Source: Gnetum montanum
Taxonomy: Eukaryota > Streptophyta > Gnetopsida > Gnetales > Gnetaceae
NCBI GenBank assembly: GCA_015680685.1
Contig: MNCI01023457.1
Location: forward strand, 241,775 to 305,774
Direction: 5' to 3'
Length of the DNA stretch: 64,000 bases
A program made the translations under genes and the position numbers. The notes beneath the pieces were generated by a model. The model was not told where the DNA came from. It did not search any database and saw only the letters and a list, made by a program, of their open reading frames with translations. Shown piece by piece: positions 24,217 through 35,689 of the stretch (its first letter is position 1; each line of letters starts with the position of its first letter).

Positions 24217-24560
24217 TCTTTTGCTTCTGCTGCTGCTCTTGGTGCTTCCTCACAAGAATTCACCACACCTCCTGCGCTGCTCTTGCTGCTGATCTATCCA
24301 TCGATCATCCTCATGAAATCTATTGCTCAGGTAGCAGGATTATATTTCACCAGGGGAAGAGTTTTGTTCACTGTATTGTATACTGCTACGTTGGGATCCT
24401 CCGCCTGATTTGAAATTCGAATTCCTAATCAAAAACGTTGGACGTTGGAGAACCGTTGGCTGCTATTTTTTTGAAAATTTATCATTTATTCTCCCGTTGT
24501 GATCGCTGCGTGGGATGAGATTTTTGGGTGTTCCACCGTGAAATGGGGATTTTTTTTGCA
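24217..24560 (-). promoter_or_regulatory. DRP5A 5' leader and promoter with MSA-like motifs
   Basis: Read on the minus strand, GCCAACGGTT lies at 24451-24460, about 240 bases before the ATG. It fits nine of ten positions of the mitosis-specific activator consensus YCYAACGGYY. A second AACGG core lies at 24493-24497, and two CAACGT variants lie at 24435-24447. R1R2R3-MYB proteins use such elements to drive G2/M transcription, which suits a cytokinesis gene. I see no clear TATA box. Transcription start and function are inferred. Confidence 0.5.
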
Positions 24561-24729
24561 TCTGCCTGCAAAGTCTAACATTAAATTTGGAATAACTAGT
24601 GCCTTAACCACCCCTTCACAACTTTAACTTGCTCCTACGTTCCCTTTTGTCAAGATAAATATGATATAATTCTAAACTGGTACAGAGATGAAAAAGTCAA
24701 CATGCAAAGTATGAATAGTACAATAACTT
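24561..24729. other. Intergenic, nothing recognised
   Basis: Short AT-rich spacer between the DRP5A promoter and the SINE-like cluster. Confidence 0.4.
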
Positions 24730-25450
24730 GGGGTTAGCATAGCTCAATTCTTGTGTCCTTGGGTTTGATATGTTGTGGGTTTCATTACAGTTGAAGTGCA
24801 TTATACTACATTTTACCAACGTTTCATATTAGCTGTAAGTTTTTTATAAAAAAAACCGTCATTGATTTTCCTAGGACTTTTTCTTCACATTAGACATTTG
24901 GGAAATGATCTTTTAATTATGGTACATAGTCAAACAATGAGGTATTAATCTAGGGGTAAAACTCTTCTTTTGTTAATTCCAAGTTACAAGTTCATTTTTA
25001 GTAGGCAATACTAAGTTAATAATATTTACCCCCAATATGTATAGTGAAACATAGGCACACCCTAAGATATATAGTTCAATTAGAACTTTATATAACTCAA
25101 CATTGGCCACTTGAATCAAACCCATGACCTAGAGCTTCTAAATTAAAACTCTATAACTTAATAGCACCTACTAGAATCAAGCTCATAACTTGGATTTACC
25201 AAATTAAGAGTCCTACCACTAGGTTAGGATATATATATATATATATATATACCTACATTCTACCATAGAGTCATATTGGCTATTGGGAACTCCTAGAACC
25301 CAAAATAAGTGAAACATATGTAAATTCCAAGATATATACTTGAATTAGAATTTTAAATAACTCAGCATTGCCTACCGAAATTGAACCTAAACCCATGACT
25401 TGGAGCTTTCAAATCTAGTATCTTACCACTAGACTAACATCTCATTGTTA
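24730..25450. repeat. Cluster of tRNA-derived SINE-like units
   Basis: On the minus strand, 25440-25378 reads as an A-box-like TTAGTCTAGTGGTAAGATA, then about 35 bases later a B-box-like GGTTCAATTTC. A similar pair lies at about 25230-25171 (TAGTGGTAGGACTC, then GAGCTTGATTCTAG), with a further B-box-like GGGTTTGATTC near 25116-25106. The tRNA-like spacing supports Pol III-type SINEs. On the plus strand, 24941-24965 (ATTAATCTAGGGGTAAAACTC) and 24735-24790 may be more units. An (AT)n tract lies at 25230-25250. No A-tails or target duplications are clear. Confidence 0.5.
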
Positions 25451-25639
25451 ACTTAGCAACCTCGTGACTTACATTAGTATGCATGTATATATGATGGAAA
25501 TAGTTAACTAAAATTTGTTACTTATGTTCACTGAGATCCCTTAGATTTGGAAACTAAAAATTTTTATTACATCTAGGAAATCACAAAGGATTTGTTAGAT
25601 GATTACAAAAACTTAACATATTTTTTAAGAAAGTTGAAA

Positions 25640-25870
25640 ATATCATTGATGCAATACCCCAAGCAAATAGGATCAATTTGAAAGAAAACAAGTAGTGAAT
25701 TAGAATTAATATTATTATTCATTCGAATGTGAGCTAAAGATAGGCAAAATAAAAAAATATATTCTTCATCTTCTATGCTTTGTTTGTAAAGTCTACAAAT
25801 TCACTTTTCTCTTGGTAAATTGATCCAACGACTTGTCTCAATAAAGAGATGATGAGAGTTTATTCTTGTT
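25640..25870 (-). pseudogene. LINE ORF2 C-terminal end (3' part of the split LINE)
   Basis: On the minus strand one frame reads SRWINLPREK, a stop, then ICRLYKQSIEDEEYIFLFC. This resembles the Cys/Glu-rich segment near the end of plant LINE ORF2. It is the continuation of the reverse transcriptase at 32978-34650: removing the element 25871-32977 with one copy of its target duplication restores one reading frame across the junction. Confidence 0.75.
25866..25870. repeat. Target-site duplication, left copy
   Basis: TTGTT here and TTGCT at 32978-32982 flank the Athila-like element, with one transition between them. Confidence 0.75.
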
Positions 25871-26696
25871 TGATGAGCCGTGATATCGCGTACGCGATAT
25901 CGCATCCATGATATTGTGTCTGCCCCTGCGATATCGTGTACACGATATTGCAGCCCACCGCAATGTCTATAAATAAGAGGCGACTTTCCCTATTTTAGAC
26001 ATCTAGATTTAATCCCTTAGCCAAACTCTTGCAGTTTTACCATTTCAGAGTTAGAATAATTTCCATGTGCCCATAGTAGGAGTCTTAAAGTGAACGGATC
26101 TTTATTTGAGCAAATTGTACCTGAGCACACATTTGTGTATGGCAATAAAGACGAACTTTCTGATAAACCTTGTAGCATGTGGACTAAGCTAAATAGGAAT
26201 TAATTACTATTAAATGTTTAAATGCATTCTTAGATAATTAATCTCTCTCAACCCTTGACTCTCCTAGTTAAGTGCACTTAGTACGACCACTTCAAGCATG
26301 TGTGCAACGCTTGGTAACTCAGTAACAAATAGCGTTTGGTAATCCCAGCAACGTTGCACTGGTTCAAGGTATGTGCGGCAAGTAGGAACGGATACTGGTG
26401 TTAGGACAATTAGAACTTAGTTAGTGAATAGTTAATGAAAGTTAGTTACCTAGTTCTCTTCACCTTCCCCTATTAGTATAGAACATTAAAAAGATAAAAG
26501 ATATAAAAATCATATACCTGAAGCTTACTTAACCATACAACTGTGACAATACAAGTAAGTTTGGGAAGACAACGATTGATTAACCTTAAGTGTTCCATTA
26601 AGGCGCGCAAGTACTTAGTCCTTGGAGTTCGACTTGATCGCTCGTGAGATGCTCTTATTCGTATGGTTGAGTGTAGGGGTACCTCACCACTCATCA
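25871..26696 (+). mobile_element. Athila-like 5' LTR (826 bp)
   Basis: Begins TGATGAGCCG and ends CTCATCA. U3 has a ladder of GCGATATCGC-type palindromes (25881-25950), then a TATA box in CTATAAATAAGAGG (about 25969). It pairs with the LTR at 32186-32977. The 34-bp length difference lies mainly in the palindrome ladder. Confidence 0.95.
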
Positions 26697-26697
26697 T

Positions 26698-26712
26698 TGG
26701 CACCGTTTCCGG
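26698..26712 (+). promoter_or_regulatory. Primer-binding site, tRNA-Asp type
   Basis: TGGCACCGTTTCCGG starts one base after the 5' LTR. It is complementary to the 3' end of tRNA-Asp, with two apparent transitions. Confidence 0.8.
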
Positions 26713-26827
26713 AGACTTAGTTGTTTGTGCACTACGTAGAACATAGGAGATCATTCATATTGTTGAGACGCTAGAACAAACCCTTAGGGTTGATCAAAAG
26801 AAAAATAAGACAACGATAATTAGCACA

Positions 26828-29190
26828 ATGAACAAGACAAAATGTCTTCTTCTTCACACAAAAGCACTTCACTACCTAGGAACAACACTAGAGATAGTTA
26901 GCGGCACAACACACATAACCAAGATTCGCCAGTTCCTCAACAATTTTGTGTGGTATATATTCATCATGATGAATATGTACCCAACTTTACCTTTATTCTC
27001 CATCAAGATGAACAACTGCGTTGGAGAGACTTGGAGGGTAACATAGTGTTGCCTCTAGACCAAGTAGTCCCCAACATGCTCCTTCATGCTCTTGCATGAA
27101 TAGGCATGTCACAGTTGTATGCAGAGTACGTTACATGCGACCATGATACAAGGGACTACCATCCCACAGAAGCGTAACGTCAAAGAGACTTGCAACAAGA
27201 GAGATATCACACATCTTTGAAGGGTAAATGGCCCCATAATGTCCCGCACGTTTTAAGCGAAGTTGGAGATGGTGAACCAATTCCAACAGGTTCCCCATCA
27301 AATGATGTTCCCCTCCTAACGATGGTGAGGAGGTGGTGTATCAGAACCTTCACTCCATAAGTCACAACCCTAGTTCTGATCCCCACGAACACCAAGTGTT
27401 CAACAAGGGAACTCAAGCACATGATAAGGGTGGGCAGTCTGATCATAATCACGATTGGGGCTGAGACCATCGAAGAGAAGGTAGGAAACATCGTCATGGC
27501 GATGGTGCTCCTTCTTCTTCACCTTCATCATCGCATTCACCCTCTCCTTCAGTATCAGGATGCAGTCATAAGGAGCCTAACCATGAGAATAAAGGTAAAC
27601 AAAGTGAGAAACCTCGACGAGAGAGTCAAGAATGAGGACAAGGGCATTTTAGAGAATCATGGCATAGAAGAAGGGAGAGTAGGGAACCGCATAGACATCA
27701 TAGACGCTATGAAAGAAATGACCATGAAGAACCCCTACTTGCAACCCAAAGCATGTTAGACATCACGGAGGTCGTAAGAATTCCCACAAGGCACCAAAAA
27801 GATAGCAGGATCAAGAGGCCAGACATGAATAATATCCCATGATTTGAGGGGGGATACAACGCTGATCCTCAAAACCACTTACAAGCATTTCACGATGCAT
27901 GTTCCTTGTAGACCATCGAGAATGAATGGCAAAAATTAAAGTTGTTCCCAAGGACACTGATGAAAGAAGAGGAAAGCTGGTACCGATCCTTAGAACTGGA
28001 ATCCATTCGAAGGTGGAGTACGATGCTAGAACTGCTTAATGATAAGTATCAAACGTACTCCCAGGTGTCCAACCTACGAAAGCAAATCCAAGGATGGAAG
28101 CAGGGAAGTCATGAACCCTTGGATGCTACCATGGGCTGATATTATGCACTGTTACATCGTTGCCCGGGCCATGGTTACTTGCAGCAAGATCAACTACACC
28201 ATATTGTAGATAGGCTTAGGCATGAAACCAAGAGAACCCTTGGAACGTATGCCCAAGGAAGATTATCATAACTTAGGTCCCATCAAGTTCATAGATTGCT
28301 AGAGCAAGTAGCTAAGGAAGAAGGGGAGCTACATAAAAGAGAAAGTGCAGAAGAGTACAACCGCAATCCTTCCCTCCAAAAAAGGGGAGTGAGATTCTGT
28401 GAGGAGGAGGAAGAGTCATCACTCGAAGAGATGGTGAATAGGAAAACCTTGCCACTCTAAAAATTAACAATAGAAGTGTCAACAAAGGTAGACCAAATGT
28501 GGGACTCCTTAGATAGTAGATTTGAAACTGTTCTCAAAATCGTAGAGGAGTCTAAGGAGCAGAGTAGTGACTATGATAAAAAGAAAAAGAGGGATTTGGA
28601 CCATGTGCATAACAAAGGTAAGGGTAAAATGGCCATCATCGAAGAGGTTGTGCATTCTGATACAGACAATGACGGTGGATGTAAGATATGCCAGTACGAC
28701 CATCCTAAGGGATGTTGCCCAGTAATCTCACATCTGCAAGAGTCTAGGATGTATGCACTTAACCCACAACTTAACAAATGGCAAGCACCCCGACGGTTAC
28801 CTTATCCCCAAGGTAACCCGAGATAGTTCCACCAACCATTAACGTATTATCCAAGTGGAACTCCACCACAACCTATTGAGCAACACCAGTAGTGGTAATA
28901 CCCACAGTCATGGGGGATGCCACCGCCAAGGCAACAATACCCTTACCGGCAACCGGATCCGTATGGCTACTACGTGCAGTAGCCAATCTCTCCACGTGAC
29001 TCGATTGGTCACGTGACACCACAACATCACTACCAAGCTCGGGAGTATTATAGGACTCCTTTTCCTATGAGAGACAATCCATAGACATACCATTCTCCAA
29101 ACCCATCGTCAACTCTCACACCGATAGCTCCATTACCACCCGCTCCAACAATGCAAGGGGAACTCCCCACTCAACCGCAGCAACGTAATG
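26828..29190 (+). pseudogene. Athila-like gag, decayed
   Basis: The reading frame is broken but follows gag order. There is an N-terminal segment (about 26900-27190) and a Ser/Pro-rich and Arg-rich stretch (27420-27770). A retrotransposon-gag domain is at 27865-28135 (LQAFHDAC, then LKLFPRTL and LNDKYQTYSQVSNLRKQIQG). A CCHC-type knuckle, CKICQYDHPKGCC, lies at about 28680-28718, and a Pro/Gln/Tyr-rich tail at 28800-29190. In-frame stops, for example before TIENEWQ, rule out a full product. Confidence 0.8.
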
Positions 29191-29339
29191 CTACGAGAGC
29201 TGTGAACCTTCAACCCGCTGACCTTTCTTCAAAACCAACAGTCCAACCAAGCTCTCACAACCACAAGCGGTTGAGCCTCTAAACGCTTCTCCATCAAATA
29301 AGGCTTCAGAGCTTCCTTCAAACCAAAAATAGAGCTCAA

Positions 29340-29930
29340 CGCACATGGTTATGTTAACACATGCCGTCACCGACTGGATTAAGGAAGGCCACCTTCCCAG
29401 GAAATTCTCTGACCCCGAAAGCCCTTTAATGTACCTCCAAGTCGCTGGGAATGAACCATGTAAAGCTCTTCTGAACTTAGGTTCCAGAGTCAACCTAATA
29501 TCATAAGAGATGTATAAATCCTGGAACCTGCCTCCACTAAAGAAGAGCAATATTCGCTTAGAGTTGGCTGACCAATCCATCACTGTTCCCTTGGGACTGG
29601 TGGAGGACATCGTTACCACTGTGTGTGGTTGGTCATACCCAGCTGATTTCCTAGTGATACAAGTAAACAATGACAAAGGGGACTTCCCAATAATAATGGG
29701 GAGGGCATGGCTAAGTACCATAAATGCATGCCTAGGAATCTATGATCTTTCCCTGGAAATATCTAAGGAAAATACTTTTGGTAAGATCGAGAAGAAGAAA
29801 GTTCCATGCATCACATACAGTGATATAGGGGGTGATTACGTACAGGAATGTTCAGCATTGCCTGCATGCAACCGGTGTGCCCAAGAAATTAACATACAAA
29901 AATTCCTGTATGTAGCAACCACACAATAAG
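29340..29930 (+). pseudogene. Aspartic protease domain of the same element
   Basis: The protease motif reads LLNLGSRVNLIS at about 29468, with Asn (29474-29476) where the catalytic Asp of a DLG-type site is expected. A long frame follows (29510-29929) with VPLGLVEDIVTTV and PIIMGRAWLS, the flap and C-terminal parts typical of Ty3 proteases. The active-site loss and a stop before EMYKSW make it dead. No reverse transcriptase, RNase H or integrase follows before the 3' LTR. Confidence 0.75.
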
Positions 29931-32171
29931 AAGACACCCAGTGGTTGATAGCTAATCAAGAGAGCAACTCACCAACGTGCATGGAACTAACTGGGGGACC
30001 AACTTGCGCCCACGTAGAAGGCATAAATGCACTAGAGCAAGAGTGTCACCAACTTTCAACCCTTAACTTGAAAACATCAACTGGGGGAAGTTGGAAACTC
30101 CTAAAAAATTCAAACAAATGCTCCAATAGGAGAATACTAGTCGATATGCAATAGACCAAACCTTATCATGAATCTAGAATAGTCAATGCACATAGTACAT
30201 CGGAGAAAGGATGACCTCACTCATTATTTTGGATCTCCTCCTTTCAATTCAGTCATGGGGGAGATGGCCACCTATGTTGATCAATCAAGGCCCTCAGTTC
30301 CTTTTTAAGTTTTTGTTTTACACATTTTTGTTTTACAAATTTTTTTAACTTTTTTTATTTTTGTTTTGCAACATCGTTCATACTTTTTTTGTTTATTTAT
30401 GTGTTTAATTATTTCATTAAGTTTGTCACCTAATAAGTGCTCCTAATGATGGTATGAATGGTATCCCATTGATTGCTAATGTTTGATTTTTACCTTTGAG
30501 TTATAATGTTGATACTAAGGTACGGTTCTTTTGATATAACAGGCAATGAGTCCACATCAATCATACATCCATAAATTTCTATGGTCTTTTTTGGCTTGGA
30601 ACTATACATTCCCTTTCCTTAAATAATAAGAACTATTAAAGAATTGGTGACTGGGTATTTCTCAAACTAAGGAAGGACTCAAGGATTGAAAAGGGTGTGA
30701 CTTCAAGGGGATTTGATGCATTTGTGCTAGCCATTCTCTTGGGTGCTTGGATGTTTTCTTCTTAAGTTCTCCTTAACATTCCGACACTGCTCCAGTATCG
30801 TGAAGCTAAGCTAATAAAAATAATAAGTCTTTGCATGGTGTGGTTCTCACGCAAAAAACAAAAAACAAAAAAAAAACAACACAACAAGTGAAAAGTGAGA
30901 ATTCAAAGCACACTCCTTAGATGAAATAATCATCTGGGCTACAAGCACTAGTTATGAAACTATACAAACATGTTCCCTCTAACTAAGGCCCTTTCTCGCT
31001 TCCTAGTTTCTCCTTCCTCATTTCGTCAAAATGGTGGTGACTTTTTGGCGGAAGCATTCTCGTTACTCCAAGTGGATGGATTAGCCAAATGTATTAATGC
31101 AAAGTCACTGGATGTGGATTGTTTGGGGCTAGATTTGGAATGAGATCTATTAAGTCACATTAACTATTAATACACAAGGGGCTGTACACCACCTTGTTCT
31201 TGAGACTCCATTCCATTCTCTTCTTTCCATCATTTTTTCTCCATTTCTCACCTCATTTCCGATTGTATCAATAGTCCATATTTTGGTTGATACATTGTTC
31301 TCTTTTTGATAAATTCTTGTGGTTAAGACTTTAACAATTTTTTTCAAATATCATTCCCAGAGCCTACAGACTCTTGAATGCGATATTGTCAGGGCATTAA
31401 GGACATGAGCCTACTTTGGGGAGGACACACTAGCATTCCTCTTTGGTGCATCAATTAATTTGTTTCCTTTAAACATTTTTGCAATCAACATTTATTTTGT
31501 TCATTTCCATCCCTGACATTCATTTTATCGATGTTGTCGTTGTTTCTTTTTCTCCATCCTTCTTATTCCTTATCTTTTTCCATTTTCTCACTACCGGAGG
31601 TTCGCTCTCAGTCATGGGGGTCCTGGTCTAATTTTTTCAATTTTCTCTTGACCCCTACACCTTGGGTAGTCACCAGTATTATATCTTCAAAATCCACATC
31701 AACCATACCACAACTTAGCCAATGGACCTTTCACCAAGGCAAGGTATCAACTACATTGTGATTCATTTACCCTTGCTAATTTAAGACTATGTTGTGCATG
31801 AAGATGGTAATCATACACCAATGGATTAGATCTGGAGGGAACACTTGGAATGGACTAGTGCTGAAGCAGTTATGCAAGGAACAAGATTGATAGCACGCTT
31901 ATGGATAAACAATGAAAGACACAATCATAGCATCGGCAACAATAAACTTCTTCTTTAATCTCTCTCTCTTCTCTCTTCTCTCTTAGCTACCAAATGAGGC
32001 TGGATGTCAAATGTGTATAGTGTTCACTCTTGTTGTCATGAACACTAATATTGTCATGTGTTGTAATGATGATCCGTTCACATGTCACCCCATTCACCAT
32101 TAGTATCATTCAAGTCAATAATCCCATACCTTCCCAATATTTTGTAAGGAACTTGAGGACAAGTATTCATT
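29931..32171 (+). mobile_element. Long non-coding 3' interior of the Athila-like element
   Basis: About 2.2 kb between protease and polypurine tract contains no recognisable polymerase or envelope-like frame. It is T-rich at 30300-30420. It holds two extra copies of CAGTCATGGGGG (30250-30261, 31609-31620), identical to the 12 bases forming the polypurine-tract region at 32172-32183. The lack of pol suggests a non-autonomous element or an old internal deletion. Confidence 0.6.
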
Positions 32172-32185
32172 CAGTCATGGGGGTA
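32172..32185 (+). promoter_or_regulatory. Polypurine tract region
   Basis: CAGTCATGGGGGTA lies directly before the 3' LTR start; GGGGG is the likely plus-strand primer core. Confidence 0.65.
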
Positions 32186-32977
32186 TGATGAGCCGCAATA
32201 TCACATCCTCGATATCGCGTACGTGATATTGCAGCCCGCTGCAATGTCTATAAATAACAGGCGGCTTTCCCTATTTTAGACATATAGATTTAGTCCCTTA
32301 GCCAAACTCTTACATTTTTACCATTTTAGAGTTAGAATAATTTCCATGTGCCCGCAATAGGAGTCTTAAAGTGAACAGATCTTTATTTGAACAAATTGTA
32401 CCTGAGCACACATTTGTGTACAGCAATAAAGATGAACTTTCTGATAAACCTTGCAACATGTTGACTAAGCTAAATAGGAATTAATTACTATCAAATGTTT
32501 AAATGCTTTCTTAGATAATTAATCTCTCTCAACCCTTAACTCTTCTAGTTAAGTGCACTCAATACAACCGCTTCGAGCACGTGTGCAACGCTTGGTAACC
32601 CAGTAACGAATAGCGTTTGGTAATCCTAGCAGTGTTGCAGTGGTTCAGGGTGTGTGCGGCAAGTGGGAACGGATACTAGTGTTAGGACAACTAGAACTTA
32701 GTTAGTGAATAGTTAATGAAAGTTAGTTACTTAGTTCTCTTCACCTTCCCCTATTAGCATAGAACATTAAAAAGATAAAAGATATAAAAATCATATACCT
32801 TCAGCTTACTTAACCATACAACCGTGACAATACAAGTAAGTTTGGGAAGACAACGATTGATTAACCTTAAGTGTTCCATTAAGGCGTGTAAGCACTTAGT
32901 CCCTGGAGTTTGACTGGATCACGCATGAGATGCTCGTATTCGTATGGTTGAGTGTAGGGGTACCTCGCCACTCATCA
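32186..32977 (+). mobile_element. Athila-like 3' LTR (792 bp)
   Basis: Begins TGATGAGCCG, ends CTCATCA, and is collinear with 25871-26696. The palindrome ladder is shorter (about 32196-32230). It is followed by the right target duplication TTGCT (32978-32982). Confidence 0.95.
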
Positions 32978-34650
32978 TTGCTCTAGCAATTTGATTCCTT
33001 AAATGAATAGGAATAGCTGAAAATAGATACTTTTGAGTACTAGATAACAAACCTCCTATAATAGAATGTAAATAAAAATGTTTTTTCCCTGATGTGTTCA
33101 ACCAAACTTTTGCAAAGGCTTTTTCTTTTATAGTCTTCCAAAAGAGCTTTTTATTTAAAGAAAGATCCTCTATTATAATATTCCATGACTGGAGTAATAA
33201 TTTCCTTAAGACTTCATTATCTCCTAAACATAATTGAGTTCCTCCATGTGACTTAACTTTTGAGTATAAATAATAAATTGACAAAGGGCTTCAACTTCAA
33301 GAGGAAGCAAATTTTCTTCTAAAAGTAAGATATCATAAGCTTGAAATTCATATATAAGAAATTATTTTTAAACATGCTCTAATTTTTTCAAATTACATGT
33401 AGAAAGAGAAGGTTCCCATGCAATACACTTATGTAATAATATAGGTTAGACAAGACTATAGAAAAGTTTCCTTCTAATCTCCCATGTCAAAATTTGTTTC
33501 TTGTTACAATTATTTCTTAAAGCAAATAGACCTCACATACCACTTGAAACCTTTTGAGCAATAAGGGTATTCCAACTATGATTACTAGCAAATTCAACTC
33601 CCAAATATTTATAAGATTTACATAAATCAAGTTTTTTTCTCCATGAAAAAAATTATATATTATATTTCTAGTATCACAAATTAGAATTTTAGTCTTATCA
33701 ATATTAACTTTCATACTAGAATGGTTGCACTAGTCATGGAGAATTTGAAGCATATAATTTAATCTTGTAGTTGTTTTTGCACTTAAGGCCACATCATCTT
33801 AAAAAAGAATCATGTTCAAAAATAATCCATTCACTAACATAGTATGATTAAAAGAATTTTACATCCATTCCTCCAATTCATCTATAAATATGCTAAAAAT
33901 GGTAGGGAACAAAGGATAACCTTATTTAACTCCAACTAAGTTGTTGATAATTATTTATTTTTCAACAAGGTGATCTTTAATAAGAATGTTAATCGTCTTA
34001 TAGAGTCTTTTAGCAACAAAAAAGAGATCTTGTAAAATGTTAATGCTATCCAATCTCTTCTAAAGTTTATCTTAATCAAAAAAATCATAAGCCTTGGAAA
34101 AATCAATAAAATAAATAAACCAATAAAAGTTGTATGGTTAATGTCTTATTGCTTTCTCCACACAATAATGCAAAGTTATCAAATAGTCTATAGTGGAATG
34201 ATTCCTCCTAAATCCTACTTGTGACTAAGCATGAAGACCTTGCATTTCTACCAATGAACTAACTTTATTCTCCAAAATAGTGTCCAAAAGCTTTGTGAAA
34301 ACTAAATTGATTACAATCAATTGGTAATTACTAAGATTTGTTCTATCTTCCTTTTTGAAAAGTAAGGTTGCTTGACTAGAACATCAAGACTGATCCAAAC
34401 CATGTCAAAGCCCTTTATTAAGAAGGTTGCAAGCTACTTTCCACACCACAAGTTGCTTTCCACACAAATGGACCACTCCATTTAAGAAACTCTACATACA
34501 ATCCATTAACATCAACACCTTTCCCAAAAGATAACCTTTGAATTCCTATAGAAACATCATAAGGGATAATTCAAGGACACTAGAGTTATCTTGCATAGTA
34601 GGGGGAACCTCTTGATTAAAAAGATCATTGAAGAAAGTCAAAACAGTAGA
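32978..34650 (-). pseudogene. LINE reverse transcriptase (5' part of the split LINE), decayed
   Basis: The minus strand encodes a non-LTR reverse transcriptase in order. About 34650-34390 gives an FFNDLFNQ-like segment, 34210-34190 gives QVGFRRNH, and 34127-34085 gives YFIDFSKAYDF, the Asp-containing motif of LINE RT domain A. About 33820-33790 gives a DDVALS block and 33720-33680 gives MKVNIDKTKIL. The thumb and later parts continue to 32978. Stops and frameshifts are common. Endonuclease and ORF1 are not seen; the right side is cut by the LTR at 34655. It continues at 25870-25640. Confidence 0.8.
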
Positions 34651-34654
34651 TAAG

Positions 34655-35516
34655 TGATGAAGTGTCATCAAACAAGCTACATTGATGGGCATGCATTGTC
34701 ACATCCCTAGTGATGCATGGTGACATGCATTGACATGGATGCAACAATGTTGATGTAGACAAAGCCTATATAAATGCATATACCAACTACATTTAGGGCA
34801 CGTTAAGTCCATAGTGTAGTAAAGCTCATGCATTTTTCTTTTTCTAGAGTTAGAATATTTTCCTCTGAATGCCTACAATGTGGATCAAAGAGATTGTATG
34901 GATCCTTATTTAAGCGTATGTACCTAAATACCTTAGTGTGAATGGCAATAAAGATGAGGTTTTTGACATTCATTGCAACACTTGGATAGTTTAATCTTTC
35001 TTATTTGTACTTTATATTCCTCATCTCAAGTACTTAATGCATTTAATGATGAACACATAAGTACGACCAATTCAAACATAACGTATATCACTTGATAATC
35101 CTAGTAGTGGCCATTTAGTACACCTAGTAATCGTCACTTCATAGCCTACTAACATTAATACTAGTTTAAGATGTGTACAATAAGTGGGAATGATTACTTT
35201 TTTTAGGATAGCTAGTCACTACAATAGATGAGTAGTTAAATAGTCAATCATTAAACCTTCATTTATTCACCATGCACTTAGGATAAAAATACATAAAAAT
35301 ACCAACAAAGATAAATATCATAAATCCTAACTCACATTTAACTATACTCATAGATAACACAAGTGTGAGTTAAGAAGATAACAATCATATAACCCCATGG
35401 TTCATAGTTTACAATTATGGGTAAACTTAGGAACTAAGTCTATGAAATTTGACCAGATCACTAGTGCATGCTTGTGATTCATATGGTTGGATGTAGGGTA
35501 TACTTGGTGCTTATTG
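34655..35516 (+). mobile_element. Athila-like 5' LTR (subfamily 2)
   Basis: Starts TGATGAAG and ends just before a tRNA-Asp-type primer-binding site. R/U5 blocks match subfamily 1, such as GAGTTAGAATATTTTCC (about 34848) and GGCAATAAAGATGA (about 34944). U3 instead holds repeats of TGCATTGACATGGATGC type (34680-34760) and a TATA box in CCTATATAAATG (about 34767). Confidence 0.8.
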
Positions 35517-35517
35517 T

Positions 35518-35533
35518 TGGTGTCGTTGCTAGC
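35518..35533 (+). promoter_or_regulatory. Primer-binding site, decayed
   Basis: TGGTGTCGTTGCTAGC is in the expected place and resembles TGGCGCCGTTGCCGG, with transitions. Confidence 0.6.
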
Positions 35534-35689
35534 AATTTAGTTTGGCTAAGTGTTATAAATAGGAAAAGATTGTGAAGTGACATAAAGATGTTATAAAAAT
35601 CACATAACAAACCACTATCATCTATTAAGGGAACAATTTAAAAAATAATTAAATGCCAAAAAGCACACTATTCTTAATTCGTAACTAAT

